Notes: generated by a model not told the origin, from the letters alone. Shown: positions 18,356-30,503, counted from the first letter of the stretch. The stretch: 64,000 nt of DNA from Gallaecimonas sp045291545 (GCF_045291545.1 NZ_CP149514.1:186001-250000); one strand, 5' to 3'. Translations and numbers: made by a program.

Positions 18356-18967
18356 ATGGGCACCCGCGCTCAGCAAAAAACCAAAACCCGTCGTGCCATT
18401 ATCGATGCGGCCCTTAATCAACTGTGTGCGGAAACCAGCTTTTCCAATCTGTCATTGCGGGAAGTCACCCGTGAGGCCGGTATCGCTCCCACCTCGTTTT
18501 ACCGCCACTTTAAGGACATGGACGAACTGGGTTTAACTCTGGTAGACGAAGCCGGGCTGACTTTACGGCAACTGATGCGCCAGGCCCGCGCGCGGATTGC
18601 CGGTAACCACAGCGGTGGCAATGTGATCCGCACCTCGGTGGAAACCTTCATGGAATTCATCAACGATAACGGCAATGTTTTTAGGCTATTGCTCCGGGAG
18701 CGCTCCGGCACTTCAGCTGCCTTTCGGGCCGCTGTCAGCCGTGAGATCCAGCATTTTATTGCCGAGCTGGCGGATTACCTGGAAAAAGAGCTGTCGTTTA
18801 GCGAAGACGAAGCGCGAGTGCAGGCCGACGCCATGGTGACGCTGGTTTTTTCTGCCGGCGCCGAGGCCTTGGATTTATCCCGCGTGGCCCGTAAGTCGTT
18901 GGCCGACAAAGTGATGATGCAATTAAAAATTGTGGCCCGTGGCGCCGCCAGTCTTAGTGGCAAATAG
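18356..18967 (+). CDS. fabR: TetR-family regulator of unsaturated fatty acid synthesis
   Basis: The product is 203 residues and is close to E. coli FabR along its length: MGTRAQQKTKTRR at the N-terminus, the helix-turn-helix LREVTREAGIAPTSFYRHF, and the conserved ligand-domain run FRLLLRERSGTSAAFRAA. FabR senses the ratio of unsaturated to saturated acyl chains and represses genes for unsaturated fatty acid supply. The ATG at 18356 is chosen because AGGAG precedes it by 6 nt and homology begins there; an ATG five codons earlier contains that ribosome site. It is convergent with trmA (19 nt apart), as in the E. coli fabR-trmA neighbourhood. Confidence 0.95.
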   Translation: MGTRAQQKTKTRRAIIDAALNQLCAETSFSNLSLREVTREAGIAPTSFYRHFKDMDELGLTLVDEAGLTLRQLMRQARARIAGNHSGGNVIRTSVETFMEFINDNGNVFRLLLRERSGTSAAFRAAVSREIQHFIAELADYLEKELSFSEDEARVQADAMVTLVFSAGAEALDLSRVARKSLADKVMMQLKIVARGAASLSGK

Positions 18968-18986
18968 CCCGTAGCCACAACCTGAC

Positions 18987-20087
18987 TCACTTTTTTACTA
19001 ACCAGACACCAGATTCCATATGGTGGCTGTAAGGGAACTGGTCAAACAGCGCCAGCTTGGCAATGCGGTGGGTTTTGCACAGCGTCTGCAAGTTGCCCGC
19101 CAGGGTGTCGGGGTTGCAGGAAATATACAAAATGTACTGATAGCCGCTGACCAGCCGCTCGGTGGCCGGATCCAGCCCGGCACGGGGCGGGTCGACGACA
19201 ATAGTATGGCAATCAAAGCTGGCCAGTTCGATACCTTGCAAGCGGCGAAACTCGCGTACGCCATTGAGCGCCTGCGTAAACTCTTCGGCAGACAGCCGGG
19301 CTACGGTGACGTTATCAATGGCGTTGGCCTCCATATTGTACTGGGCACTTTTGACGGAACTGCTGGCAATTTCGGTCGCTAGTACCTTATCGAACTGGCT
19401 AGCCAGTGGCAGGGTAAAATTACCGTTGCCGCAGTAAAGTTCTAATAAATCACCGCCAATGCCAGCGGTGCACGCCAGTGCCCAGCTGAGCATTTGTTCA
19501 TTGATACCAGCATTAGGTTGCGTAAAGCTGTTCTCCACCTGCTGGAAGGTCCAGTCACGGCCGTTGACATGTAGCTTTTCGACGACAAAGTCCCGATCCA
19601 GCACAACCTTCTGTTTCTTGGCGCGGCCGATCAGATCGATTTTGCCGTACTGCTGTAATTGTTCACGCAGTTGCCGGGCTTCGGCTTGCCACTGCTCGGT
19701 CAGTGGTTTGTGATACAACAGGCTGATCACCGCCTCGCCGCTTTGGGTGGTCAGAAATTCAACCTGAAAAAGCTTCCGGCGTAGCAGCGGGTTGGGTTTA
19801 AGGGCAGCCAGAATGACCGGCATCAGGGTGTTGATGAGTTCACTGCCCATTGGGTAATGGTCGACCCGGATACGCTCGTGCGTTGTCTGGTCGAACATGA
19901 TATAGAACAGATCCTCACCCTGGTGCCAGACCCGAAATTCTGCGCGCATGCGGTAGTGGCTTGGCGCGGAACGGAACAGCTGAGGCGCGGGCGCGGCAAA
20001 GGGCTCCAGCAGTGCACTGAGGCGTGCAGCCTTTTCTGCCAGTTGGTTTTCATAAAGTTCTGGGTAAACTGCACCCGGCTGTTGCAT
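18987..20087 (-). CDS. trmA: tRNA (uracil-5-)-methyltransferase
   Basis: The product is 366 residues, exactly the E. coli length. It forms m5U54 (ribothymidine) in the T-loop of tRNA using S-adenosylmethionine. Visible motifs are the SAM site LLELYCGNGNFTLPLA, the VVDPPRAGLD motif, the nucleophilic Cys in YISCNPDTL (equivalent of C324) and the C-terminal HHMESGVWL with the general-base Glu. The start at 20087 is preceded by AGGAGG at 5 nt. The gene is divergent from murI with a 90-nt gap. Confidence 0.97.
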   Translation of the reverse strand: MQQPGAVYPELYENQLAEKAARLSALLEPFAAPAPQLFRSAPSHYRMRAEFRVWHQGEDLFYIMFDQTTHERIRVDHYPMGSELINTLMPVILAALKPNPLLRRKLFQVEFLTTQSGEAVISLLYHKPLTEQWQAEARQLREQLQQYGKIDLIGRAKKQKVVLDRDFVVEKLHVNGRDWTFQQVENSFTQPNAGINEQMLSWALACTAGIGGDLLELYCGNGNFTLPLASQFDKVLATEIASSSVKSAQYNMEANAIDNVTVARLSAEEFTQALNGVREFRRLQGIELASFDCHTIVVDPPRAGLDPATERLVSGYQYILYISCNPDTLAGNLQTLCKTHRIAKLALFDQFPYSHHMESGVWLVKK

Positions 20088-20177
20088 TTTGGCCTCCTGT
20101 CTCAGGGGGGCAAATAATAGGCAAGCGTGTGCCAATGTCCAGCATTGTTCGCGGCTGATAACAAATAAGAAGGGGCT

Positions 20178-20960
20178 ATGGGGCCGGTACTGTTTTTTGA
20201 TTCCGGAGTCGGTGGGCTGTCTATCTGGCAGGCTGTATCGATGCGCTTACCGCAGTTAGACGCGGTGTACGCCATGGATGATGCAGGATTCCCTTATGGC
20301 GAGCTGGCTAACGACGTTTTGGTCTCACGAGTGCTGGGTATGGTGCAAGCCGTTGCCGAGCGTCACCCCCTGGCCATGATTGTTATTGCCTGCAACAGCG
20401 CCTCTACCTTGGCTCTCCCGGCACTGCGAGCTGCTTTTAGTTGCCCGGTGGTGGGGGTGGTGCCAGCAATTAAGCCTGCCGCGCAGTTGAGTCGTTCCGG
20501 TCATATCGGTCTGCTGGCCACGCCGGGTACTGTTGCGCGGGACTACACCCGGCAACTGCATCAGGATTTTGCTGCTGACAAAACCTTGCTGAAAATCGGC
20601 TCCAGTGAGCTGGTGCTGATGGCTGAAGCAAAGCTGCGCGGGGGTGTGGTTGATATGGATAAACTCAAAGCCATATTGGCGCCCTGGCAAGGTAGCCAGC
20701 AGCCAGACGTCGTGGTGCTGGGGTGCACTCACTTCCCATTGCTGCGTGAGGAAATTGCACAAGTGCTGGGGCCTGCCACAAAACTGGTTGATACCGGAGA
20801 AGCCATCGCGCGGCGCGTTGACAGTTTGCTTGCCCTGGGGCCTGACAATAAAAAAGGTGGCCTTAGCCACCTTTATCACACCGCCACAGCCCCACAGGGC
20901 CTGGCTTGCATCAAGCGCTGGTTACGTCCCGATGCGGACATTGCACAGTTAACACTTTAG
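20178..20960 (+). CDS. murI: Glutamate racemase
   Basis: The product is 260 residues. It converts L-Glu to D-Glu for peptidoglycan, in the cytoplasm. The two catalytic cysteines lie in IACNSAST and GCTHFPLL, and the N-terminal FDSGVGGLS motif is intact. AAGGGG precedes the ATG. In E. coli btuB lies between trmA and murI; here it is absent. The last 4 nt overlap the convergent RRM gene, and that gene's terminator hairpin lies inside the murI 3' coding region. Confidence 0.96.
   Translation: MGPVLFFDSGVGGLSIWQAVSMRLPQLDAVYAMDDAGFPYGELANDVLVSRVLGMVQAVAERHPLAMIVIACNSASTLALPALRAAFSCPVVGVVPAIKPAAQLSRSGHIGLLATPGTVARDYTRQLHQDFAADKTLLKIGSSELVLMAEAKLRGGVVDMDKLKAILAPWQGSQQPDVVVLGCTHFPLLREEIAQVLGPATKLVDTGEAIARRVDSLLALGPDNKKGGLSHLYHTATAPQGLACIKRWLRPDADIAQLTL
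20848..20874 (-). terminator. Intrinsic terminator for the RRM gene, embedded in murI
   Basis: Arms AAAGGTGGC (20853-20861) and GCCACCTTT (20866-20874) pair perfectly around a 4-nt loop. On the minus strand the stem is followed by T5 and ATT, a good intrinsic terminator. It is about 85 nt past the RRM gene stop and inside murI codons for DNKKGGLSHL. Confidence 0.75.
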
Positions 20961-21397
20961 TCGTCCTGGCGCTCTTTGGCCTCGCGTACCTTTAATGTCC
21001 GTTCTTGAAAAGGTTGGTCATTGAGGCCACGAATAGCGGCGGCAGCATCTTCCTTGAGCATTTCTACAAAACCGAAACCGCGGCGGCGGCCGGTATTGCG
21101 ATCTTTTAACAAACGCACCGACAGCACCTTGCCGTATTGCTCAAAGGCTTGCTGTACGGATTGCTCATTCGCACGGTAAGGCAAGTTGCCAACATAAAGT
21201 GTAATGGTGGCAATATCGTCGCTGCGTGTGGCTTGTTTCGCTGTTGCTGATGGAGAAAAGGCAATAGCCAGGCCACCGATCACGACACCTACAGCGCACC
21301 ATAATGAAGCGTTAAGCGCCGAGGTAGAGATCAGTATTGGTAGGAAGTAGCCCAGTACCGCCAGGGCCAGGATAATTAACAGATGATTTTTATTCAT
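20957..21397 (-). CDS. Membrane-anchored RRM-domain RNA-binding protein
   Basis: The product is 146 residues. Residues 1-50 form two hydrophobic segments (LLIILALAVLGYFLPILI and LWCAVGVVIGGLAIAF) separated by a short loop, so the rest is probably cytoplasmic. Residues 65-142 are a single RNA recognition motif with RNP2 TLYVGNLPY and RNP1 RRRGFGFVEM, followed by a charged tail. The fold binds single-stranded RNA; the target is unknown. Only a weak Shine-Dalgarno is visible. It is transcribed away from the rRNA operon and ends overlapping murI by 4 nt. Confidence 0.88.
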   Translation of the reverse strand: MNKNHLLIILALAVLGYFLPILISTSALNASLWCAVGVVIGGLAIAFSPSATAKQATRSDDIATITLYVGNLPYRANEQSVQQAFEQYGKVLSVRLLKDRNTGRRRGFGFVEMLKEDAAAAIRGLNDQPFQERTLKVREAKERQDD

Positions 21398-21528
21398 AAT
21401 AATGGGAAGTCTTCAAGTCAGATTGATAAAAAAATGCGCGGCAATGTTAACTTTTTTTACACCGTTGGGCAAAAATAATGCCATCTGAGCAGCATTTCAC
21501 CATTCAAAGCCCGCCGGGCAAAAATTCC

Positions 21529-21556
21529 TTGCCAGCATAAAACGGCGCCCTATAAT
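21529..21556 (+). promoter_or_regulatory. rrn promoter P1
   Basis: TTGCCA, a 16-nt spacer and a perfect TATAAT (21551-21556), followed by a GC-rich discriminator GCCGC. A/T-rich sequence with T7 and A tracts lies upstream (21429-21480). Confidence 0.75.
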
Positions 21557-21614
21557 GCCGCTCCGTCGCCAAGGGAAAGCGGTTTGAGTGTTGAAAAGGT
21601 AGGTTAAACCGGCC

Positions 21615-21642
21615 TTGACCGCACAAGAAAAGCGAGTAGAAT
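21615..21642 (+). promoter_or_regulatory. rrn promoter P2
   Basis: TTGACC, a 16-nt spacer and TAGAAT (21637-21642), followed by GGCGGCCCGC, a typical stringent discriminator. Confidence 0.75.
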
Positions 21643-21708
21643 GGCGGCCCGCTTCGGTAGATGAGCTTAAGGGCTCAAAAACAGAAGTTTCGGTGTTGAG
21701 AAATGTGC

Positions 21709-21736
21709 TTGACACTGTCAATGGGAGCGGTAGAAT
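21709..21736 (+). promoter_or_regulatory. rrn promoter P3
   Basis: A perfect TTGACA, a 16-nt spacer and TAGAAT (21731-21736), followed by GCGCTTCC. It is the nearest promoter to 16S and upstream of boxA. Confidence 0.8.
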
Positions 21737-21762
21737 GCGCTTCCTCGCTCGGCAAGAGCGAC

Positions 21763-21773
21763 GTTCTTTAACA
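21763..21773 (+). promoter_or_regulatory. boxA antitermination site in 16S leader
   Basis: GTTCTTTAACA matches the rRNA boxA (TGCTCTTTAACA in E. coli) apart from its 5' bases. It recruits NusB-S10 for processive antitermination. Confidence 0.8.
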
Positions 21774-21780
21774 AGATAAT

Positions 21781-21802
21781 CCAAGTAATCTGTGTGGGCA
21801 CT
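21781..21802 (+). other. 16S precursor processing stem, left arm
   Basis: CCAAGTAATCTGTGTGG and the following bases pair with 23454-23475 beyond the 16S 3' end: 17 perfect base pairs extended by a further 5 including one wobble. This is the expected RNase III stem. Confidence 0.85.
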
Positions 21803-21890
21803 CGCAGAGGGTACATCTCAAAAAATTGAGATTTACTCGATGACTGCGAAGTGTTCAACACTTCAGCAATTCATTGAGCATCAAACTTTT

Positions 21891-23429
<1,539 letters not shown>

Positions 23430-23453
23430 CTAAAAGAGGCGTACTGTTTGCGC

Positions 23454-23475
23454 AGTGTCCACACAGATTACTTGG
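23454..23475 (+). other. 16S precursor processing stem, right arm
   Basis: AGTGTCCACACAGATTACTTGG is the complement of the leader arm at 21781-21802. Confidence 0.85.
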
Positions 23476-23499
23476 ATGAGTAAGAGCGAATACAGGTGT

Positions 23500-23576
<77 letters not shown>

Positions 23577-23586
23577 CACTTTATAT

Positions 23587-23662
23587 GGGGCTATAGCTCA
23601 GCTGGGAGAGCGCCTGCTTTGCACGCAGGAGGTCAGCGGTTCGATCCCGCTTAGCTCCACCA
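23587..23662 (+). tRNA. tRNA-Ala (TGC)
   Basis: The gene is 76 nt with CCA, almost identical to E. coli tRNA-Ala(UGC), with anticodon loop TTTGCAC. It starts 10 nt after tRNA-Ile. Confidence 0.98.
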
Positions 23663-23703
23663 TTTAGTGTTTGTGGTTGCAACAGCAGCCCACCATGATT
23701 GAA

Positions 23704-23779
23704 GTCCCCTTCGTCTAGAGGCCTAGGACACCGCCCTTTCACGGCGGTAACAGGGGTTCGAATCCCCTAGGGGACGCCA
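23704..23779 (+). tRNA. tRNA-Glu (TTC)
   Basis: The gene is 76 nt including encoded CCA, with acceptor GTCCCCT / AGGGGAC and anticodon loop CTTTCAC. A third tRNA in the same spacer as Ile and Ala is unusual; E. coli spacers carry either Ile+Ala or Glu. Confidence 0.98.
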
Positions 23780-23801
23780 TTTATGTGTTTGCTCGAGAAA
23801 T

Positions 23802-23839
23802 GCCTAAGTTAAATCGTCAGATTTACCTTAGGCTTTTTT
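23802..23839 (+). terminator. Terminator-shaped hairpin in the rrn spacer
   Basis: GCCTAAG (23802-23808) pairs with CTTAGGC (23827-23833), and TAAATC with GATTTA inside it, with one mismatch and a GTCA loop. T6 follows directly. It lies between tRNA-Glu and the spacer boxA. Antiterminated polymerase should read through; the role is unproven. Confidence 0.65.
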
Positions 23840-23845
23840 AAGCCT

Positions 23846-23857
23846 TGCTCTTTAACA
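23846..23857 (+). promoter_or_regulatory. Spacer boxA before 23S
   Basis: TGCTCTTTAACA is a perfect match to the E. coli rRNA boxA, and it lies 7 nt after the hairpin T-run. Confidence 0.85.
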
Positions 23858-24001
23858 ATTCGGAAAGCTGATAACACTGCAATTTAAATGAGACTCTCAG
23901 TTTTACTTGAGCGTCCGGCGAAAAAACCAGGTGTTAGTCACATACGGACATGCTCATTCGTGAGGATGTGTTCGCGCAAGCGAAACCCTTAGGGGTTGTA
24001 T

Positions 24002-26890
<2,889 letters not shown>

Positions 26891-27004
26891 TACAACACCC
26901 AAAGGGTTTTGTAGGGCGCCAAGCAAGACTGAGAATCTAAGCATTGTTATCAGCTTTAATCCGAATTGAATGAGTTGGCTCGTATGAGCGGACTCCAACA
27001 AATT

Positions 27005-27121
27005 CGCCTGGCGGCAATAGCGCTGTGGAACCACCTGACTCCATTCCGAACTCAGCAGTGAAACGCAGTTGCGCCGATGGTAGTGTGGCATTCGCCATGT
27101 GAGAGTAGGTCACTGCCAGGC
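27005..27121 (+). rRNA. rrf: 5S ribosomal RNA
   Basis: The gene runs from CGCCTGGCGGCAATAGCG to CACTGCCAGGC, about 117-119 nt. Conserved CCGAACTCAG and GAAACGC and the terminal CGCCTGGC / GCCAGGCA helix are present. Confidence 0.97.
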
Positions 27122-27133
27122 ACCTAATATCGT

Positions 27134-27209
27134 GCTGATATAGCTCAGTTGGTAGAGCGCACCCTTGGTAAGGGTGAGGTCGGCAGTTCAAATCTGCCTA
27201 TCAGCACCA
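27134..27209 (+). tRNA. tRNA-Thr (GGT), rrn-distal copy
   Basis: The gene is 76 nt with CCA, acceptor GCTGATA / TATCAGC and anticodon loop TTGGTAA. It is cotranscribed at the end of the rRNA operon, as in E. coli rrnD, and differs from the copy at 30340 by one base in the T-loop. Confidence 0.98.
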
Positions 27210-27218
27210 CTAAACGTC

Positions 27219-27247
27219 AAAGCCCTGGTTTATCGCCAGGGCTTTTT
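27219..27247 (+). terminator. rrn operon terminator
   Basis: AAAGCCCTGG and CCAGGGCTTT form a perfect 10-bp stem around a 7-nt loop and run into T5, 10 nt after tRNA-Thr. Confidence 0.92.
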
Positions 27248-27301
27248 CGTTTTGCCCGTAGAGGGTAGACTTACCCCCCTTCTTGCTAATTTGACCTTCC
27301 T

Positions 27302-28309
27302 ATGCAACTGCTGGCTGATACATCGCTTAAGCCTTACAACACTTTTGGCCTGGATATACCAGCAAAGTCGCTGATGGTGCTGGCTGATACTCGGCAATTG
27401 GCTGAGCTTGCTTCATTGCCAGAGCCGTTACTTGTTCTGGGGGGAGGCTCGAATGTACTTTTCAGTGAGCCCTATCAAGGCACTGTAGTGCTTAATCGTC
27501 TTAAGGGGATCCGGGTTGCAGAAGATGAGGCTGGCTATCACTTACACGTGGCGGCCGGTGAATCCTGGCCTGATCTGGTTGACTGGACTTTGGCGCAGAA
27601 TATGCCGGGTTTGGAAAATTTGGCTTTGATACCCGGAACGGTAGGCGCGGCTCCCATTCAAAATATTGGCGCTTATGGCGTGGAGCTCTCTGCTATATGT
27701 CGTTATGTGGAGTATTTTGACCGCCTGAGCGGTGAAACTCACCGTTTAGCATCTGAACACTGTGCTTTTGGCTACCGGCACTCTATATTCAAGGCTGAAC
27801 TAAAAGATCGTGCTTTAATCACAGCAGTAGGTTTTTACTTACCTCGCCGTTGGCAGCCGATACTCAGTTACGCTCCGCTCAATCGTCTTTGCTCTCCGTC
27901 ACCTGTGGAGGTGGCTAATATGGTGAAGGCGACCCGGCGCAGCAAATTGCCAGACCCGGCACAGTGGGGCAATGCGGGGAGCTTTTTCAAGAATCCGACG
28001 CTCAGTTCTGATGCTTATCAGCAATTACAGCAACGGTTTGCCGATATCCCGGGCCATAGTGTTCCAGGGCAAGGTGTGAAAGTGCCAGCAGCATGGCTAA
28101 TTGATCAATTGGGTTGGAAGGGTAAGTGCCAGGATGGCGCTGCAGTGCACCATTTACAGCCTCTCGTGTTGATTAATAAGGGCGTTAGCAGTGCCGAGGC
28201 ATTGTTATCCCTGGCCCGAGAAGTCAGGGCGTCTGTCGAAGAACATTTTCGTATTACGTTGGAGCCGGAAGTGCGGTTGCTCGGGTCTCATGGAGAAATA
28301 GCACTGTAA
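27302..28309 (+). CDS. murB: UDP-N-acetylenolpyruvoylglucosamine reductase
   Basis: The product is 335 residues, a type I MurB. It reduces UDP-GlcNAc-enolpyruvate to UDP-MurNAc with NADPH and FAD in the cytoplasm. Visible motifs are NTFGL, the FAD-binding LGGGSNVL and ALIPGTVGAAPIQNIGAYG, the catalytic Ser in NAGSFFKNP and the C-terminal Glu in EPEVRLLG. The position after rrn matches E. coli murB. No Shine-Dalgarno is visible before the ATG. A possible extended -10 (TGCTAATTT at 27284-27292) would start the mRNA almost at the start codon. birA follows after 4 nt. Confidence 0.97.
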   Translation: MQLLADTSLKPYNTFGLDIPAKSLMVLADTRQLAELASLPEPLLVLGGGSNVLFSEPYQGTVVLNRLKGIRVAEDEAGYHLHVAAGESWPDLVDWTLAQNMPGLENLALIPGTVGAAPIQNIGAYGVELSAICRYVEYFDRLSGETHRLASEHCAFGYRHSIFKAELKDRALITAVGFYLPRRWQPILSYAPLNRLCSPSPVEVANMVKATRRSKLPDPAQWGNAGSFFKNPTLSSDAYQQLQQRFADIPGHSVPGQGVKVPAAWLIDQLGWKGKCQDGAAVHHLQPLVLINKGVSSAEALLSLAREVRASVEEHFRITLEPEVRLLGSHGEIAL

Positions 28310-28313
28310 TGTT

Positions 28314-29300
28314 ATGCAAGTACTAACCAAAAAACTTGACGGTATCAATCAGCGTCTACTGGCACAGTTGGCCGATGGTCGTTTCCATTCCGGAGAAGAG
28401 CTTGGCGAACTGCTAGAGATGTCCCGCGCTTCAATATCCAAGCGCGTCGGTGAGCTTCGGCGCCTTGGCCTGGACGTTTTCAGCGTAAAGGGTAAGGGCT
28501 ACAAGCTGGCACAGCCCATATCGTTACTTGATGAGCAAATGCTGAGACTGTCGCTGGGTGACGAGCTCTGGGTGTGGCCGGAGGTTACGTCGACCAATGA
28601 TGTTGTCAAAAGTCTTGAAGCCCCAGTAAATGGTGCTGTTGTACTGGCAGAGTGCCAGACAGCCGGGCGTGGCCGTCGTGGCAACCACTGGGTATCTCCT
28701 TTTGCAGCTCACCTTTACCTGAGCATGTTCTGGCGAATGGACAATCGCCATGGTGCTCTACAGGGGCTTAGCCTGGTTGCCGGTGTTGCGGTAGCCAATG
28801 CCATAAATAAAGTCTGGGGGCGGGCCATCACCCTCAAATGGCCTAACGACCTTTATCACCATGGTCGTAAACTGGGCGGTATTTTAGTGGAGTTGGTTGG
28901 TCAGGCAAACGGACCGGTGGATGTTGTGATTGGCGTAGGTCTTAACGTGGCGATGCCAATGGGTGTGGCTAGTACGGTTGGTCAGCCGTGGGTGGACTTG
29001 CAACAAATTTACGGCCAATCACTGGATCGTAACCGTCTGGCCACATTGGTGATCAGTGAGCTACGCCAAGCCATGGCGACCTTTGTCGAATCCGGCTTGG
29101 CGCCGTTTGTGGATGACTGGAATGCACTGGATGATTTTCGGGGCCGTCCGGTGATCCTGAAAAACGAAAGCACGGAACGAGTAGGTGTTTGCCGTGGCAT
29201 TGAAGCTGATGGCGCGCTACTGCTGGATACCGGCTCTGATATAGAGCGTATATACGGTGGTGAGCTGTCCCTGAGAAGCCATGAAAACACTGCTGATTGA
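28314..29300 (+). CDS. birA: Biotin-protein ligase and biotin operon repressor
   Basis: The product is 328 residues (E. coli 321). An N-terminal winged helix-turn-helix (residues about 1-65, with MSRASISKRVGELRRLG) makes it the bifunctional, DNA-binding form. The ligase domain has the biotinoyl-AMP loop GRGRRGNHWVSPF and the KWPNDL motif, followed by a small SH3-like C-terminal domain. It attaches biotin to carboxyl carrier proteins and represses bio genes when loaded. It lies 4 nt after murB and overlaps coaX by 20 nt, so one operon is likely. Confidence 0.97.
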   Translation: MQVLTKKLDGINQRLLAQLADGRFHSGEELGELLEMSRASISKRVGELRRLGLDVFSVKGKGYKLAQPISLLDEQMLRLSLGDELWVWPEVTSTNDVVKSLEAPVNGAVVLAECQTAGRGRRGNHWVSPFAAHLYLSMFWRMDNRHGALQGLSLVAGVAVANAINKVWGRAITLKWPNDLYHHGRKLGGILVELVGQANGPVDVVIGVGLNVAMPMGVASTVGQPWVDLQQIYGQSLDRNRLATLVISELRQAMATFVESGLAPFVDDWNALDDFRGRPVILKNESTERVGVCRGIEADGALLLDTGSDIERIYGGELSLRSHENTAD

Positions 29301-29985
29301 AGCGGGTAATACGCGCGTCAAAGGTGCCTGGTTAGATAATGGTGAGGTTATCGACTTAGGCACGCTGCAATTGCCGGAACTGCTTGATGGTTTGCCCCCA
29401 GGCCGGGCATTGCTGGCCAGTGTTGCCGGGTCGGCGAAGAATGAGGCCTTACAGAGCACTTTGCATCGCTTTGGTTGGCAGGTTCAGCCGGTAGTTTCAG
29501 AAAAGCAGCGCTTTGGGGTCAGTAGCAGCTACCAGTTCCCGGAAAAGTTAGGGGTGGATCGCTGGTTGGCGATGCTAGCCGCTTATCAGCAAACTGCCGG
29601 TGCCTGCCTGGTGGTAGATATTGGTACGGCTGCCACGGCAGACCTATTGTCTGATAATGGTCAACATCTGGGAGGCTGGATAGCACCAGGTCTGGCATTA
29701 ATGCAGCAGTCTGTTCTTACTCATACCGCTCGTGTTGGTGATGTTGCCGCCAGCTGTGCTATTGATTTTGCTAGCGATACTGGTGCCGCCTTAACTCAAG
29801 GCTGTCAGGCGATGCTGCGAGGCTTTATTCATGAGGCCGAAAAACTGGCTTTACAACAGTTGGGTAAAGCCTGCCCAGTGCTGCTCAGTGGCGGTAGCGG
29901 TGAGCTGTTAGCTGTACAACAAAGTGCTTGGCAACATCGCCCATTACTGGTGCTCGAAGGGCTAGCTCTTTACGCCAGCGCATAA
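29281..29985 (+). CDS. coaX: Type III pantothenate kinase
   Basis: The product is 234 residues. It phosphorylates pantothenate, the first step of coenzyme A synthesis, as an ATP-dependent ASKHA-fold enzyme that is not feedback-inhibited by CoA. Motifs are the phosphate loop EAGNTRVKGAW, FPEKLGVDRWLA, VVDIGTAATAD and GGWIAPGL. E. coli has the unrelated coaA at the same place after birA. The start codon lies 20 nt inside birA, so translation is probably coupled. Confidence 0.94.
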   Translation: MKTLLIEAGNTRVKGAWLDNGEVIDLGTLQLPELLDGLPPGRALLASVAGSAKNEALQSTLHRFGWQVQPVVSEKQRFGVSSSYQFPEKLGVDRWLAMLAAYQQTAGACLVVDIGTAATADLLSDNGQHLGGWIAPGLALMQQSVLTHTARVGDVAASCAIDFASDTGAALTQGCQAMLRGFIHEAEKLALQQLGKACPVLLSGGSGELLAVQQSAWQHRPLLVLEGLALYASA

Positions 29986-30033
29986 AAAACAACCGAAGAG
30001 CATCCTTTAGCAGGGTATTTGACCAATTAACTG

Positions 30034-30062
30034 TTGCCCTTGTGCATCCCTTCTCTTAGAAT
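30034..30062 (+). promoter_or_regulatory. Promoter of the tRNA-Tyr-Gly-Thr-tuf unit
   Basis: TTGCCC, a 17-nt spacer and TAGAAT (30057-30062), followed by GCGGCCC, the same discriminator pattern as rrn P2. Confidence 0.75.
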
Positions 30063-30129
30063 GCGGCCCACTTGACAGGCATGTAACCGGCCTGAATGGC
30101 CCAGCCATTCAAATCAAGGTTATAGATCA

Positions 30130-30214
30130 GGTGGGGTTCCCGAGTGGCCAAAGGGATCAGACTGTAAATCTGACGGCTCAGCCTTCGAAGGTTCGAATCC
30201 TTCCCCCACCACCA
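30130..30214 (+). tRNA. tRNA-Tyr (GTA)
   Basis: The gene is 85 nt with a long variable arm, anticodon loop CTGTAAA, and acceptor GGTGGGG / CCCCACC plus ACCA. The order Tyr-Gly-Thr-tuf matches E. coli tyrU-glyT-thrT-tufB. Confidence 0.98.
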
Positions 30215-30251
30215 TATTTCATGGTTTGAGGTAGCCTCCAAGGGACAACTA

Positions 30252-30326
<75 letters not shown>

Positions 30327-30339
30327 GTCAACAATGTGC

Positions 30340-30415
30340 GCTGATATAGCTCAGTTGGTAGAGCGCACCCTTGGTAAGGGTGAGGTCGGCAGTTCGAATC
30401 TGCCTATCAGCACCA
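30340..30415 (+). tRNA. tRNA-Thr (GGT), tuf-proximal copy
   Basis: The gene is 76 nt with CCA. It is identical to the copy at 27134 except for TTCGAAT instead of TTCAAAT in the T-loop. It lies 88 nt before tuf and is the thrT counterpart. Confidence 0.98.
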
Positions 30416-30503
30416 CTTTTCCCTTCCCGGCATTTCAAGTCATAATAGCTTCTTTGTGAAAACCGGCAGGCTAGCCTGCCGCAAAGTGAACCGAGGGACT
30501 ATC

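Noticed and set aside
20848..20874. The murI-internal hairpin as a plus-strand terminator
   Set aside because: On the plus strand only T3 follows and it would cut murI short. The T-run is on the minus strand.
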